Below are positions 34,133 through 42,561 of a DNA stretch of 64,000 bases, in pieces. The position numbers and the translations under genes are program-made. Numbering within the stretch: the first letter of the stretch is position 1; each line of letters opens with the position of its first letter. The stretch spans positions 396,906-460,905 of the forward strand of contig NZ_FOUE01000004.1 in NCBI RefSeq assembly GCF_900114775.1. The letters run 5' to 3'. This stretch comes from Marinobacter zhejiangensis (GTDB taxonomy: Bacteria; Pseudomonadota; Gammaproteobacteria; Pseudomonadales; Oleiphilaceae). The notes beneath the pieces are model-generated. The model ran no database searches. It saw nothing but the letters and a program-made list of their open reading frames with translations, and was not told the origin of the DNA.

Positions 34133-34205
34133 CCAGTAGCGCAAGCGGACCGGTTTTCCGGCGCGGTTGCGCCTCCAAACCGGCCGCTTCGCATAGCGTT
34201 AGCAT
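34128..34205 (+). repeat. attC site 2
   Basis: A 78 bp imperfect palindrome between CTTTAAC (34128-34134) and GTTAGCA (34199-34205). The arms GCGCAAGCGGACCGGTTT and AAACCGGCCGCTTCGC are largely complementary, with the usual asymmetric bulges. The lipoprotein stop codon lies inside the left core. Confidence 0.8.
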
Positions 34206-34222
34206 TTTCGAGAGGAAGTTGA

Positions 34223-34681
34223 GTGAAAGATGGGCTCGTAACTATAGTGCCGGTTATCGGTGTTCTCGGTGTAGTCATTGGTGCTTTGCTGCAAGGCTTT
34301 TTTAATCGGAAAAATCAGGTGGCAAACAATCTCTCTGAGCTCCAAAACAAAGCCTATTCTGATTTCCTAAATTCTGTATCGAAAATAGCTGTGGCTCAGC
34401 GTAAAAATCAGCGAACTGTCGTAACCGAGGAACTCTCAAATTTAGCAGACGCCAAGTCGCGAATTTGTGTTTATGGCCATGCTAGTGTGGTTCATCATCT
34501 AGCTGATTTCTTGAGAGCTGGAGGTACGCTGCAAACTGAACAAGAAATCCTTTCGTTCACAAGGTTGTGCCTCCAGATTCGTGAGTCTGTAGGTATGCGC
34601 GATAAGGAGCTTTATCCCTCGGATATCTCCCAGCTACTGTTTAGTATCGACGTCAAAGATGTCAAAACACCAGGCGCCTGA
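34223..34681 (+). CDS. Gene cassette 3: single-span membrane protein, unknown function
   Basis: A 152-residue protein from a GTG at 34223, preceded by GAGAGGAAG. An N-terminal hydrophobic segment (IVPVIGVLGVVIGALLQGFF) is followed by a basic RK and a cytoplasmic helical domain with KAYSDFLNSVSKIAVAQRK and ASVVHHLADFLRAGG. Such anchored helical proteins are frequent in cassettes, and their function is unknown. The family is not one I can name. Confidence 0.75.
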   Translation: MKDGLVTIVPVIGVLGVVIGALLQGFFNRKNQVANNLSELQNKAYSDFLNSVSKIAVAQRKNQRTVVTEELSNLADAKSRICVYGHASVVHHLADFLRAGGTLQTEQEILSFTRLCLQIRESVGMRDKELYPSDISQLLFSIDVKDVKTPGA

Positions 34682-34764
34682 TGCTAACAAGGCAATTAAA
34701 TTCGTTCCGGCCCGATGGGCCTCCACCGGACGCCCTTGTCAGGGCGCCGTTTATTGCTGGCGTT
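34682..34764 (+). repeat. attC site 3 (interrupted by an insertion sequence)
   Basis: Left core GCTAAC (34683-34688) and an 80 bp palindrome with arms GTTCCGGCCCGATGGGCCTCC and matching bases around CACCGGACGCCC...GGGCGCC. The right core is cut: only GGCGTT is present before the insertion sequence, and GTTAGGC resumes at 36301-36307. Removing the element and one GTT restores a perfect GTTRRRY core. Confidence 0.78.
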
Positions 34765-36300
34765 GAGGCTGTAGAAAAACCCCAAAATCCCTAGATTTTG
34801 ATAGCATCAGGCAAACGGACAAGGAGTCGTCACGTGGCCAAGTTCAAACCTAAACCCCGTTTCAAACCCTACAACCACGACCAGAACGCCATGGTCGTGA
34901 TCAACTACCAGGATCAGCTCCAGCCCGGCACCTTTGAACACGCGGTGCACTACCTGATCGAGCACAAGCTGGACCTGTCGGTGTTCTACCCCAAGTACCG
35001 CAACGAAGACACTGGCCGGCTGGCCTACGATCCGGCCATCCTGCTGAAGATTATCCTGTTCGCCTATTCCCGGGGCATCACCTCCAGCCGCGAGATGCAG
35101 TGGTGCTGCGAGACCAACATCCAGTTCAAGGCGCTGTCCTGCGAGACCGTGCCCCATTTCACAACGCTGGCCAAGTTCGTCAGCGGCCATGCCGAGGCCA
35201 TCGAAGAGTTGTTTGAACAGGTGCTGCTGGTGTGCCACGAGCAGGGCCTGCTGGGCAACGAACTGTTCGCCATCGATGGCTGCAAGATGTCCTCCAACGC
35301 CAGCAAGGAATGGTCCGGCACCTTCAAGGAACTGGAAGAGAAACGGACCAAACTAAGGCGCTTGATCCGCCACCACCTTAAAGCCCACTACGAACGGGAC
35401 GAGGCGGAAACCGAGGTCGAGCTGGATCGGGACATCCGCCGGGCCAAGACCATCCTGTCGCTGGATGAAGCCCTACAGAAAGTGGACCGCTTCCTAAAGA
35501 CGAACCGCCCAAGGATGGGCCGGGGGAAGCGGAGCAAGGAAGTGAAGAGCAACATCACCGATAACGAAAGCGCCAAGATGACCACCAGCAAGGGCACGAT
35601 CCAGGGTTACAACGGCGTGGCCACCGTGGACAAGAAGTACCAGGTCATCATCGACGCTCAGGCCTTTGGCGAAGGCCAGGAACACCACACCCTGCAACCG
35701 GTGCTGGAAACGGTCGAAGCCCGCTACAAAAAACTGGGCATCGCAAAGAATATCTACCAACAAAACACCGTCATCACCGCCGACACCGGCTTCGCTAACG
35801 AAGCCAACATGCAGTACCTGCACGAACGGCAGATCAACGGCTACATTCCGGACAACAAATTCCGCAGCCGCGACCCAAAGTTCCAGAATCAGAAAGCCAA
35901 GTACGGCAAGCGGCATCAGAACCAGACGAACACACGCTGGGAAGACATGTCACCGGATGTCGGTGGTGGAACCGGTGTTCGGCAACATTGGCACGAACAA
36001 GGGGTTGAACCGCTTCAGCCTGCGGGGCCGAAAAAAGGTCCAGGGTCAGTGGCAGCTCTACTGTCTGGTGCATAACATAGAAAAATTAACGAATTACGGG
36101 CAGTTAGCGGCATAAATGAGGGGCATGACAGGGCCGTCTGTGCCCGAGTCAGAGCAGGCATACCGCTTACAGATTAGAAACAGGGCCGAATTCGACACCT
36201 TGAGTGGCGGAATCGGGAAATGGGCCAGTTACTGGCTGGAAAACAACATTGGACATCGGGCAGTGGGAAGCGGCTCCGGGAAGCGTTTTTCTACAGCCTC
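34765..36300 (+). mobile_element. IS1182-like insertion sequence inside attC3
   Basis: A 1,536 bp element with 16 bp perfect terminal inverted repeats: GAGGCTGTAGAAAAAC at 34765 and its complement ending at 36300. It is flanked on both sides by the direct repeat GTT (34762-34764 and 36301-36303). It carries a decayed IS1182-family transposase gene. The insertion falls exactly at the crossover position of the attC core (GTT/AGGC). The inner 185 bp after the transposase have no coding signal. Confidence 0.85.
34834..36115 (+). pseudogene. IS1182-family transposase (deleted and frameshifted)
   Basis: The reading frame starts at a GTG at 34834 behind AAGGAG. The N-terminal DUF772-type part is intact (AYDPAILLKIILFAYSRGI, FFAIDGCKM-like LFAIDGCKMSSNASKEW with a catalytic Asp). 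It continues to VITADTGFANEANMQYL with the second Asp. After residues around RWEDMSP (near 35950) the frame changes. The end of the enzyme, EPVFGNIGTNKGLNRFSLRG and WQLYCLVHNIEKL, is read in the other frame up to a stop at 36115. About 100 residues normally lying between are missing. The element cannot supply its own transposase. Confidence 0.8.
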
Positions 36301-36322
36301 GTTAGGCACAAAAGAGGATTGC

Positions 36323-36832
36323 ATGGAACTTAATTGTAATTGTAATTCATATGAAGATCTTCCATTGGATCTTGCTGTTATTCAGCAGAGAGTTCTGGAA
36401 TATCAAAGCATGAAGAAGCACCTTAAACAGTTGACGCAAAAAATTGTAGAGAGATGGGTCGAGCATTATCGGTTATTCAGGTGTGAAGTATGTGGTCAGT
36501 ACTGGCAGTCATCTTTAGCTCCGCGCGATGATGAAACATGGTATTTATTTAGAGTGCCAAATACCACGCAAAAATCATGGAAAGAGAGGCCATATATTTC
36601 GCCAGATATGATAGTTTTATATTTTGAAGCTAGAAGGGAATTTCTATCCAAAGATTTTGGCTTAAGCTCAAAACTGTGCAAAGTTGATGGTTGTAAGGAG
36701 TTTGCAATTTCGGGTTTAAATAAATGCCAATATCATCAGTTCTTGCAAATAGAAGGTCAGGAAGAAATGGATAATTTATTAAACAAAAGGTGGTTCGGTC
36801 CATACAGTCCTGACCTAATAAAAAATGCCTAG
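36323..36832 (+). CDS. Gene cassette 4: hypothetical zinc-finger-like protein
   Basis: A 169-residue protein from an ATG at 36323 behind AAGAGG. Cysteines cluster in pairs: CNCNSY at the start, FRCEVCGQYW around residue 55, and near the end KLCKVDGCKEF then LNKCQYHQF. That is Cx2C, Cx4C and Cx2H spacing, which suggests a structural zinc site (inference). The middle is helical and aromatic (VEHYRLF, ETWYLFRVPN). No homologous family is recognised. The stop codon overlaps attC4. Confidence 0.75.
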   Translation: MELNCNCNSYEDLPLDLAVIQQRVLEYQSMKKHLKQLTQKIVERWVEHYRLFRCEVCGQYWQSSLAPRDDETWYLFRVPNTTQKSWKERPYISPDMIVLYFEARREFLSKDFGLSSKLCKVDGCKEFAISGLNKCQYHQFLQIEGQEEMDNLLNKRWFGPYSPDLIKNA

Positions 36833-36898
36833 CAAACGCAAGCACTCGGGTCAAATTTCCGCTGCGATCCAAGTTGCCCGGTGTTGCGGGCGTTAAAT
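36828..36898 (+). repeat. attC site 4
   Basis: A 71 bp site from GCCTAGC (36828-36834) to GTTAAAT (36892-36898), the latter a perfect GTTRRRY. The inner arms AACGCAAGCACTCGGG and CCCGGTGTTGCGGGCGTT are imperfectly complementary. The arms are shorter than in attC1. Confidence 0.75.
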
Positions 36899-36911
36899 GC
36901 TACAGGAATGT

Positions 36912-37247
36912 ATGAGCTACGATCATCCAGTTGAAGTTGTCGAAAATGATGTGCTTGTTGTCTCTGTCGTAGGTGCAGACGGTGGATATTTCATGTGGCA
37001 AAAAGGCCTAACCCAAGAGGTTGGTTCGGACGACGGTACCTACTTCGAGTTCGATGACCAGATCAATGGCCGCCACAATCAAGTTAAAGAATGCACCGTA
37101 ACCAACTATGGTATTCACGTAGTGCTTGTGAATGGCAATTTGAAGAATTTGTACTTTTCTCCTGGCTTCGACAAATTTAAAGAGCTCCAGACTGGGCTAA
37201 ACAAAATATATGCTGAACAAGTAGGCATCGTTGAGTTCAGCACTTAA
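36912..37247 (+). CDS. Gene cassette 5: hypothetical protein
   Basis: A 111-residue soluble protein from an ATG at 36912 with AGGA upstream. A second ATG at 36897 lies inside the attC core and is less likely. The sequence is beta-rich (VEVVENDVLVVSVVGADGGY, VKECTVTNYGIHVVLVNG) with an acidic loop (EVGSDDGTYFEFDDQ). No recognised family. It ends directly in the last attC of the array. Confidence 0.75.
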   Translation: MSYDHPVEVVENDVLVVSVVGADGGYFMWQKGLTQEVGSDDGTYFEFDDQINGRHNQVKECTVTNYGIHVVLVNGNLKNLYFSPGFDKFKELQTGLNKIYAEQVGIVEFST

Positions 37248-37293
37248 CAATCGCAGGCAGTTTGCTACGCCGCCCCAGCTGCGGGCGCTATAG
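37242..37293 (+). repeat. attC site 5 (degenerate right core), end of array
   Basis: Left core ACTTAAC (37242-37248) fits RYYYAAC. The right core is GCTATAG instead of GTTRRRY. The arms AATCGCAGGCAG and CTGCGGGCG pair partly over a short 52 bp site. This is the last recognisable site, so the cassette array ends here. Confidence 0.6.
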
Positions 37294-37339
37294 CACCATC
37301 TGACTGTTCACTTTGCGACCATAGTGATCGAAGACTGGT

Positions 37340-37744
37340 TCACGCAGGTTGCTTGTGCAACGTATAGTTATTGACAGAACTCCAAGGTGGCGGGTAAACC
37401 TCACCACTCAGCTTCTCCCAGGAATAAGCGGTGCCGTCGGGCAATGTGGCGATTTCCGCTTCTGTCGGAGTACGGACCTGGGTTAATTGCTTTAGCCGAT
37501 CCAGCCAGGAAGAGCCTGGATTAATCTCGGGCTCTTCTACCTTCTTTGGTCGTTTGATCCCCCAACGCAGCGCCCGTGCTACCCAGTATCGACTTTGAGC
37601 AAACAGACCAAACAGCTTGCCTTTCGCGGGTTCGCCGTACTGGATAGCCGGGCCATCCAGCTAGTCGCCGGTTTCCTGATCGAACTCTAGCCATTTGGCC
37701 GTTCTGATGGGCTGATCCGCCCGTTTGGCACAAGGGCCATTCAT
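37340..37744 (-). pseudogene. Hypothetical protein gene with an in-frame amber stop
   Basis: A minus-strand reading frame runs from an ATG at 37744 (GGGAGG seven bases upstream) to a TGA at 37340-37342, 135 codons. Codon 28 is TAG (37661-37663). Otherwise the frame is continuous and protein-like: KLFGLFAQSRYWVARALRWG, SSWLDRLKQLTQVRTPTEAE and GTAYSWEKLSGEVYPPPWS. I do not recognise the family. A single nonsense change is the simplest reading, although a short truncated product is possible. It lies between the integron end and core genes. Confidence 0.55.
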
Positions 37745-37847
37745 GGCCACGCCTCCCAAATTGCAATTTAAACGCTAACCAAAACACAGCGTTACCGTTA
37801 AACTCAGTAATAAGTTTTTTTGCTCGAATCAGAAAAGGGATGTTTTC

Positions 37848-38684
37848 ATGCTAGCTACCCAGTTGCGCACACTATTCACCTTCCTGGTCTTGATGACCTC
37901 AGCCGCGTCAGTTGCGGCGACTGAGGCGGAGGACGCCATTGATCTGCTGATGGAAAAATCAGGATTAACGGAGCAGGTTCAAAGCATTCCGCTGGCGATG
38001 AAGGAGGGCATGACGATGGCCCAGCAGCAGAGCCAGGCGATTCCTGACCCGGTGTTTCAGGCCATGCTCAGAAGCGCCGACCGGGCGTTTGTCACTGAGG
38101 AAATCCTAACCTCACTGCGGGAGGCGCTGAACACGTCGCTGGAGCCTGCACAGGTGGAGGAGCTTCTGGAATGGTACAACTCGCCACTGGGCATGGAAAT
38201 CACCCAAGTGGAGCAGGAGAACACCGGCGTTGACGCTCAGGAGCGAATGATGAGCCAGGCTGACAAGCTGCTCGCAGATCAACAGCGAGTTAAGTTTGCC
38301 CGCAAGCTGGATAAGCTGTTTGGTGCAACCGATATGGTCATGGACCTTCAGCAGTACACCGGGATGGCGGTTCTCTCAGCCCTGGTGATTGCCAACCAAC
38401 CAAATGCACCGGTTGATATGACCGCGCTCAATCGCCAGATCTCCAACCAGATCGAAGCGACCCGGCCAGCGGTGGAGCAGGGCATCATCCTCTCCCTGCT
38501 GTACTCCTACCAGGGTATCGAGATGTCGAAGCTGGACCGCTATGAAGACTTTCTGATGGAACCCAACACTCGCCACTTCAATGGTGTGGTTCTGGACAGC
38601 CTGAACCAATCGCTGGAGCAGGGCATTGAGGAGTTCGCCAAAAGCCTGGCAAACCTGTTAGGCAGCAACCTTCAGCAGAGCTAA
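37848..38684 (+). CDS. Secreted DUF2059-like protein
   Basis: A 278-residue protein with a signal peptide (RTLFTFLVLMTSAASVAATE, cleavage after VAA or nearby). The mature part is helical with EEILTSLREALNTSLEPAQVEELLEWYNSPLGMEI (ends shown), which resembles DUF2059 family domains. A second helical half follows (YTGMAVLSALVIANQ). It is probably periplasmic. Function unknown. It marks the return to core DNA after the integron. Confidence 0.7.
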   Translation: MLATQLRTLFTFLVLMTSAASVAATEAEDAIDLLMEKSGLTEQVQSIPLAMKEGMTMAQQQSQAIPDPVFQAMLRSADRAFVTEEILTSLREALNTSLEPAQVEELLEWYNSPLGMEITQVEQENTGVDAQERMMSQADKLLADQQRVKFARKLDKLFGATDMVMDLQQYTGMAVLSALVIANQPNAPVDMTALNRQISNQIEATRPAVEQGIILSLLYSYQGIEMSKLDRYEDFLMEPNTRHFNGVVLDSLNQSLEQGIEEFAKSLANLLGSNLQQS

Positions 38685-38695
38685 GGCCGGGGCGA

Positions 38696-39196
38696 CTACC
38701 ACTCGACCCGGTCGCCCACCTCAATACTGTTGCTTTCGAAGAAGCCCTGGTTAACCTCCAGGGCAAATCGATACCGGACACCCGCCGGATAGATCGGGCA
38801 AGTCGGCTGCTGGATGCAGAGATCCATAGCCTTGATCGAGCCGATGGTGCCGTCTTCATCGAGATAGGCAATATCCAGCGGGATCAGGGTGTTCTGCATC
38901 CAAAAACCGAAGCTCCCGCTGCGGGACACCTCGTATACAAACAGCATTCCACTGTCCCACGCCATCGAATCCCGCCCCATCAGCCCCACGCGCCGCTCAC
39001 TGGGAGAGTCGGCAATTTCGGCCGTCAGGGTGACGACCTTATCGCCGGACACAATGCGTACGGAACGCTTTTCAAGCTCCGGCGAGGGCGGCACATCAAC
39101 CACAGGACGATGACTGCAGGCACCAATCGCCAGCGTAGCCGCGGCTAGCACCAGCAGTTTTCGAGTGGACTGAAACGCGGGATTAACCTTGATCAT
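38696..39196 (-). CDS. DUF192 domain lipoprotein
   Basis: A 166-residue protein with a lipoprotein signal ([16 protein letters not shown]). The DUF192 domain shows [36 protein letters not shown] and the C-terminal [15 protein letters not shown], the usual family blocks. Structure and function are not well known. The ATG at 39196 overlaps the stop of the ABC permease gene (ATGA), so it is translationally linked to the exporter. Confidence 0.85.
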   Translation of the reverse strand: MIKVNPAFQSTRKLLVLAAATLAIGACSHRPVVDVPPSPELEKRSVRIVSGDKVVTLTAEIADSPSERRVGLMGRDSMAWDSGMLFVYEVSRSGSFGFWMQNTLIPLDIAYLDEDGTIGSIKAMDLCIQQPTCPIYPAGVRYRFALEVNQGFFESNSIEVGDRVEW

Positions 39197-39954
39197 GAGC
39201 GCAACCGATAACCGGATTTGAAGATCCACCAGATCGCGGTCATGCAACCCAGCATAAAGACCAGCGTCATGGCGACACTGATGCCCACATGTATATCAGA
39301 GACACCATAGAAGGCCCAGCGGAAACCGCTGATCAGGTACACCACCGGGTTAAACAGAGTGATGGTTTGCCAGATCTCGGGCAGCATGTCGATGGAGTAG
39401 AAGGTCCCCCCGAGGAACACCAGCGGCGTCACAATCATCAAGGGAACAATCTGCAGCTTCTCAAAACCATCGGCCCAGATGCCGATGATAAAGCCGAACA
39501 AACTGAAGGTGACCGATGTCAGCACCAGGAACGACACCATCCAGATGGGGTGAAGGATGGTGTAGTCAACAAAGAGCCGGGCCGTTACCAGGATGATCAC
39601 CCCCAGGATCACCGACTTGGTGGCCGCCGCGCCGACATAGCCCAGAACCACCTCCACGTAGGACACCGGCGCTGACAGCACCTCATAGATGGTGCCTGAG
39701 AACTTGGGCATGTAGATGCCAAAGGAAGCATTGGAAATGCTCTGCATCAGCAGGGATAGCATAACCAGACCGGGGATGATGAAGGCCCCGTAGCTGATGC
39801 CGTCGATTTCCCCCATCCGGCTGCCAATGGCTGAACCAAACACCACAAAATACAAGGAGGTGGAAATGACCGGCGAGGCAATGCTCTGCATCAGGGTCCG
39901 CCACATCCGCGCCATCTCAAAGCGGTAGATTGCTTTGACTCCGTATAGATTCAT
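39193..39954 (-). CDS. ABC-2 type transporter permease (YadH-like)
   Basis: A 253-residue permease with six membrane segments. It has the N-terminal block [20 protein letters not shown] and the YadH-like [20 protein letters not shown]. Together with the ATPase 26 bp upstream it makes a two-gene ABC exporter of unknown substrate. The gene is coupled by ATGA to the DUF192 lipoprotein. Confidence 0.88.
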   Translation of the reverse strand: MNLYGVKAIYRFEMARMWRTLMQSIASPVISTSLYFVVFGSAIGSRMGEIDGISYGAFIIPGLVMLSLLMQSISNASFGIYMPKFSGTIYEVLSAPVSYVEVVLGYVGAAATKSVILGVIILVTARLFVDYTILHPIWMVSFLVLTSVTFSLFGFIIGIWADGFEKLQIVPLMIVTPLVFLGGTFYSIDMLPEIWQTITLFNPVVYLISGFRWAFYGVSDIHVGISVAMTLVFMLGCMTAIWWIFKSGYRLRS

Positions 39955-39980
39955 TCCTGTCTCCAGCTATGGCGTCACGC

Positions 39981-40901
39981 TTATTCGTGGACGAGCCCAA
40001 CAAAAATCTCTTCGAGCGAACTCTCGCGGGTCTGCAGGTCGCGATACTCGATCCCCATCTCTCCCAACTGCCGAAGCAACCGTGCTACGCCAGCCTGCTG
40101 TTGCTGGGAGTCGAAGGTATACACCAACTCAAAGCCATCTTCCGACAGCTCAATCGGCTCCGCAGCCAGCTCTCCGGGGAGCGACTCCAGCGGCTGCTGC
40201 AACAGCAGGCGCAACTCTTTCTTGCCCAGCTTTGCCATGAGCTGATCCTTACCCTCGACGAGGATAATTTCACCCTGGCGGATAACCCCGATACGGTCCG
40301 CCATCTCTTCAGCTTCTTCGATGTAGTGGGTGGTCAGGATAATGGTAACGCCATTGGCTCTCAGCCCCCGAACCATCTCCCACATGTCTCGACGCAATTC
40401 CACATCGACACCGGCGGTGGGCTCATCAAGAAACAGGATGCGGGGCTCGTGTGACAGCGCCTTGGCGATCATTACACGACGCTTCATTCCACCGGACAGG
40501 GACATAATCCGGCTGTTGCGCTTGTCCCAGAGCGACAGATCCTTGAGAACCTTTTCAATATGGGCAGGGTTGGCCGGCTTACCAAACAGGCCACGGCTGA
40601 AGGACACAGCGTCCCACACCGTTTCGAAGGCGTCGGTATTGAGCTCCTGCGGAACCAGCCCAATGGCTGATCGCGCCGCCCGGTAATCACGGACAATATC
40701 GTGGCCAGAGGCAAGCACGGTACCGCTGGAGAGATTGACGATCCCACAAATGATGCTGATCAGCGTAGTTTTGCCAGCACCATTGGGGCCAAGCAGAGCG
40801 AAGATCTCGCCCCGTTGGATGTCCAGGTTAATATTCTTGAGCGCCTGGAAACCGCCTGCATACACTTTGCTCAGGTTCCGGACCGAAATGTCAGGTTGCA
40901 C
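39981..40901 (-). CDS. ABC transporter ATP-binding protein (YadG-like)
   Basis: A 306-residue ATPase. Walker [16 protein letters not shown]-loop PQELN, signature [15 protein letters not shown], Walker [14 protein letters not shown] and the switch His TTHYIEEAE are all present. The order and sequence are like YadG/NodI family ABC-2 exporters. It starts 26 bp before the permease gene, and divergently from a plus-strand gene. Confidence 0.9.
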   Translation of the reverse strand: MQPDISVRNLSKVYAGGFQALKNINLDIQRGEIFALLGPNGAGKTTLISIICGIVNLSSGTVLASGHDIVRDYRAARSAIGLVPQELNTDAFETVWDAVSFSRGLFGKPANPAHIEKVLKDLSLWDKRNSRIMSLSGGMKRRVMIAKALSHEPRILFLDEPTAGVDVELRRDMWEMVRGLRANGVTIILTTHYIEEAEEMADRIGVIRQGEIILVEGKDQLMAKLGKKELRLLLQQPLESLPGELAAEPIELSEDGFELVYTFDSQQQQAGVARLLRQLGEMGIEYRDLQTRESSLEEIFVGLVHE

Positions 40902-40950
40902 GGAGTTCCCCTATGTTCGCTTGGATCAAAGTGCTGAATTTTCTCACGTC

Positions 40951-40966
40951 TTTACCCAAGGGTAAA
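40951..40966. promoter_or_regulatory. Perfect palindrome in divergent promoter region
   Basis: TTTACCC-AA-GGGTAAA is a perfect 16 bp dyad between the ABC ATPase gene and the plus-strand gene at 41037. A TATAAT at 41002-41007 serves the plus-strand gene; its -35 (around ACGTGA) is poor, so an activator may be needed. No regulator was identified. Confidence 0.4.
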
Positions 40967-41036
40967 AGAGCGAAATGTACGTGATGGCCGCTAAACGCCC
41001 GTATAATAGCGAACTTCAGTGAGAGGAGGGGTTCAA

Positions 41037-41501
41037 GTGGTGCGTGGTGTTGTTATAGCGATTATTTTGGTGGGGCTGCTGGCTATGGTGGCATTGGCGC
41101 CAAGGTGGTTAATGGAACTGTCGGGAAACCAGCCTGAGACAGACCAGCCTGCGTGCAACCTGGCCCATGAACCCTGCACCTGGGACGTTGACGGCTCACA
41201 CTGGCAGGCCAGCCTAACCCAGCTGCCGGATGAACAAGGCAGCGCTCGCTTTCGCTTTTCCATCAAGACCAATGCCACCATCGAACGAATGCACGGCGTG
41301 CTTCGCGGCGAATCCATGTACCTGGGCGAATACCCCGTATTGCTGACATACAGCGACTCCGAACAGGAGTGGCAGGGCGTGTTTACACCGCCGGTCTGTA
41401 CGGTTCAGGACATTATGGTCTGGCGCATCGACCTCGAACTCCCGGGGCGACCCGCACTCAACGCAGGCCAGCGCCTGCTGTTTGAGGTCCACCGCAAGTA
41501 A
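41037..41501 (+). CDS. Membrane-anchored hypothetical protein
   Basis: A 154-residue protein from a GTG at 41037, six bases after GGAGGGG. One N-terminal membrane segment (VVIAIILVGLLAMVALAP) is followed by a periplasmic part with paired cysteines (QPACNLAHEPCTW) and a later VCTVQDIMVWR. The structure looks beta-rich (YLGEYPVLLTYSDSEQEWQG). No family recognised. Confidence 0.65.
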   Translation: MVRGVVIAIILVGLLAMVALAPRWLMELSGNQPETDQPACNLAHEPCTWDVDGSHWQASLTQLPDEQGSARFRFSIKTNATIERMHGVLRGESMYLGEYPVLLTYSDSEQEWQGVFTPPVCTVQDIMVWRIDLELPGRPALNAGQRLLFEVHRK

Positions 41502-41564
41502 CGCGACCGCATTTGCTGTTAGAATTGCGGATCGTTTTTTCAGGCATCAAGGATTGATAACGCT

Positions 41565-41864
41565 ATGGATTACGCAAACGGCGTCCAGCACGTTTTACTC
41601 AGAAAAATTCACAAGGCCGAAAAGGAAGTCATGCAGCTCAAGCTGGATTATTGCCGCTTTGTCTTTGGGCTGAGCCATCGGTCAAGCGTGGTTGCCGGCG
41701 GAAAGGTATTCCGGGTCAGCGCGGTCGATGTGGAGAGCATGAAACTGCGCCAGGATGGCACCTACACAAAGCCCTCACTGAGCGGGGTTCCCGCCGAACC
41801 GGAACAGGCATCGGAATCGGTCGAGATCGGCAACGAATGGACTCTGGCCAGCGAAGGGGCTTAA
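41565..41864 (+). CDS. Hypothetical protein
   Basis: A 99-residue protein with a helical, basic N-terminus (VLLRKIHKAEKEVMQLKLDYC) and a polar C-terminal tail. The ribosome binding site is weak. It ends inside a hairpin that also covers the stop of the opposite gene. No recognised family. Confidence 0.6.
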   Translation: MDYANGVQHVLLRKIHKAEKEVMQLKLDYCRFVFGLSHRSSVVAGGKVFRVSAVDVESMKLRQDGTYTKPSLSGVPAEPEQASESVEIGNEWTLASEGA

Positions 41865-41874
41865 CCAAGCCCCT
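41855..41874. terminator. Hairpin shared by two convergent gene ends
   Basis: AGGGGCTT-AACC-AAGCCCCT is a perfect 8 bp stem with a four-base loop containing the plus-strand stop codon and touching the minus-strand stop. There is no T tract on either strand, so termination is inferred only from position. Confidence 0.45.
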
Positions 41875-42470
41875 CAGATAAAGGCGTTGTTTGTAATCGC
41901 GGTATTGAGTGCGCTCTCACCTGGAATGAAGTGGTGAGCCTGCCAGTGCTCAGCGCCCTCCAGACCACTGCGATAACACGCCAGATATATTGGGCAACGG
42001 GTCAGGTGCACCATTGCCTCCCTGGCATCCTCTGCATCAAACTCCAGCTTTCGCCCCATCAGCTGACTAACAACCCCCATCACCCGCTCAGAATGGCGCT
42101 CAGCAGGAGCAACAAGCGCCCCAGCGGCACCGTACATCCAGGCCGCAGCGTATTGTTTGATGGACAGCGGCGACTCCACAAGCACCAGATGACTGTTGCG
42201 GCAAACCCTATCCTGAAGACCAAAGAGAATGTGTAGCTGGGTAATAAGCTCGGTACGATCCGTTGCGGGGGAGAGTGCGGCGCGGTGGGACTCATCACCT
42301 TGCCGCTGGTAGACACACGACTCCATAGCCGCGCCATCCGAAACCGTCACGCCCATGCCAGCTAAGGCGAAACTCTCCCCCCGCGCCAGGTCGGTCATCC
42401 GGTAGCCCAACACGAAGAACAAACAGGCCAACCCCAATTCGGCACCGACTACAATCAGGCTTTCCAGCAT
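41874..42470 (-). CDS. Hypothetical protein with N-terminal membrane segment
   Basis: A 198-residue protein: residues 3-24 are hydrophobic (ESLIVVGAELGLACLFFVLG), the rest is soluble with RNSHLVLVESPLSIKQYAAA and HHFIPGESALNTAI. Cysteines are in CVYQRQ, VCRNSH and RCPIYLACYR. I do not recognise it. It is separated from the selenate-type transporter genes upstream by a structured gap. Confidence 0.6.
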   Translation of the reverse strand: MLESLIVVGAELGLACLFFVLGYRMTDLARGESFALAGMGVTVSDGAAMESCVYQRQGDESHRAALSPATDRTELITQLHILFGLQDRVCRNSHLVLVESPLSIKQYAAAWMYGAAGALVAPAERHSERVMGVVSQLMGRKLEFDAEDAREAMVHLTRCPIYLACYRSGLEGAEHWQAHHFIPGESALNTAITNNAFI

Positions 42471-42561
42471 AACACTCCCAATAGCTGTAACTGTTAACGA
42501 ATTTATTGTAACAACATGTAACGTCCAGCTAAGTGGAAGCAGTCGCAGTTTTGGAGTTTTT

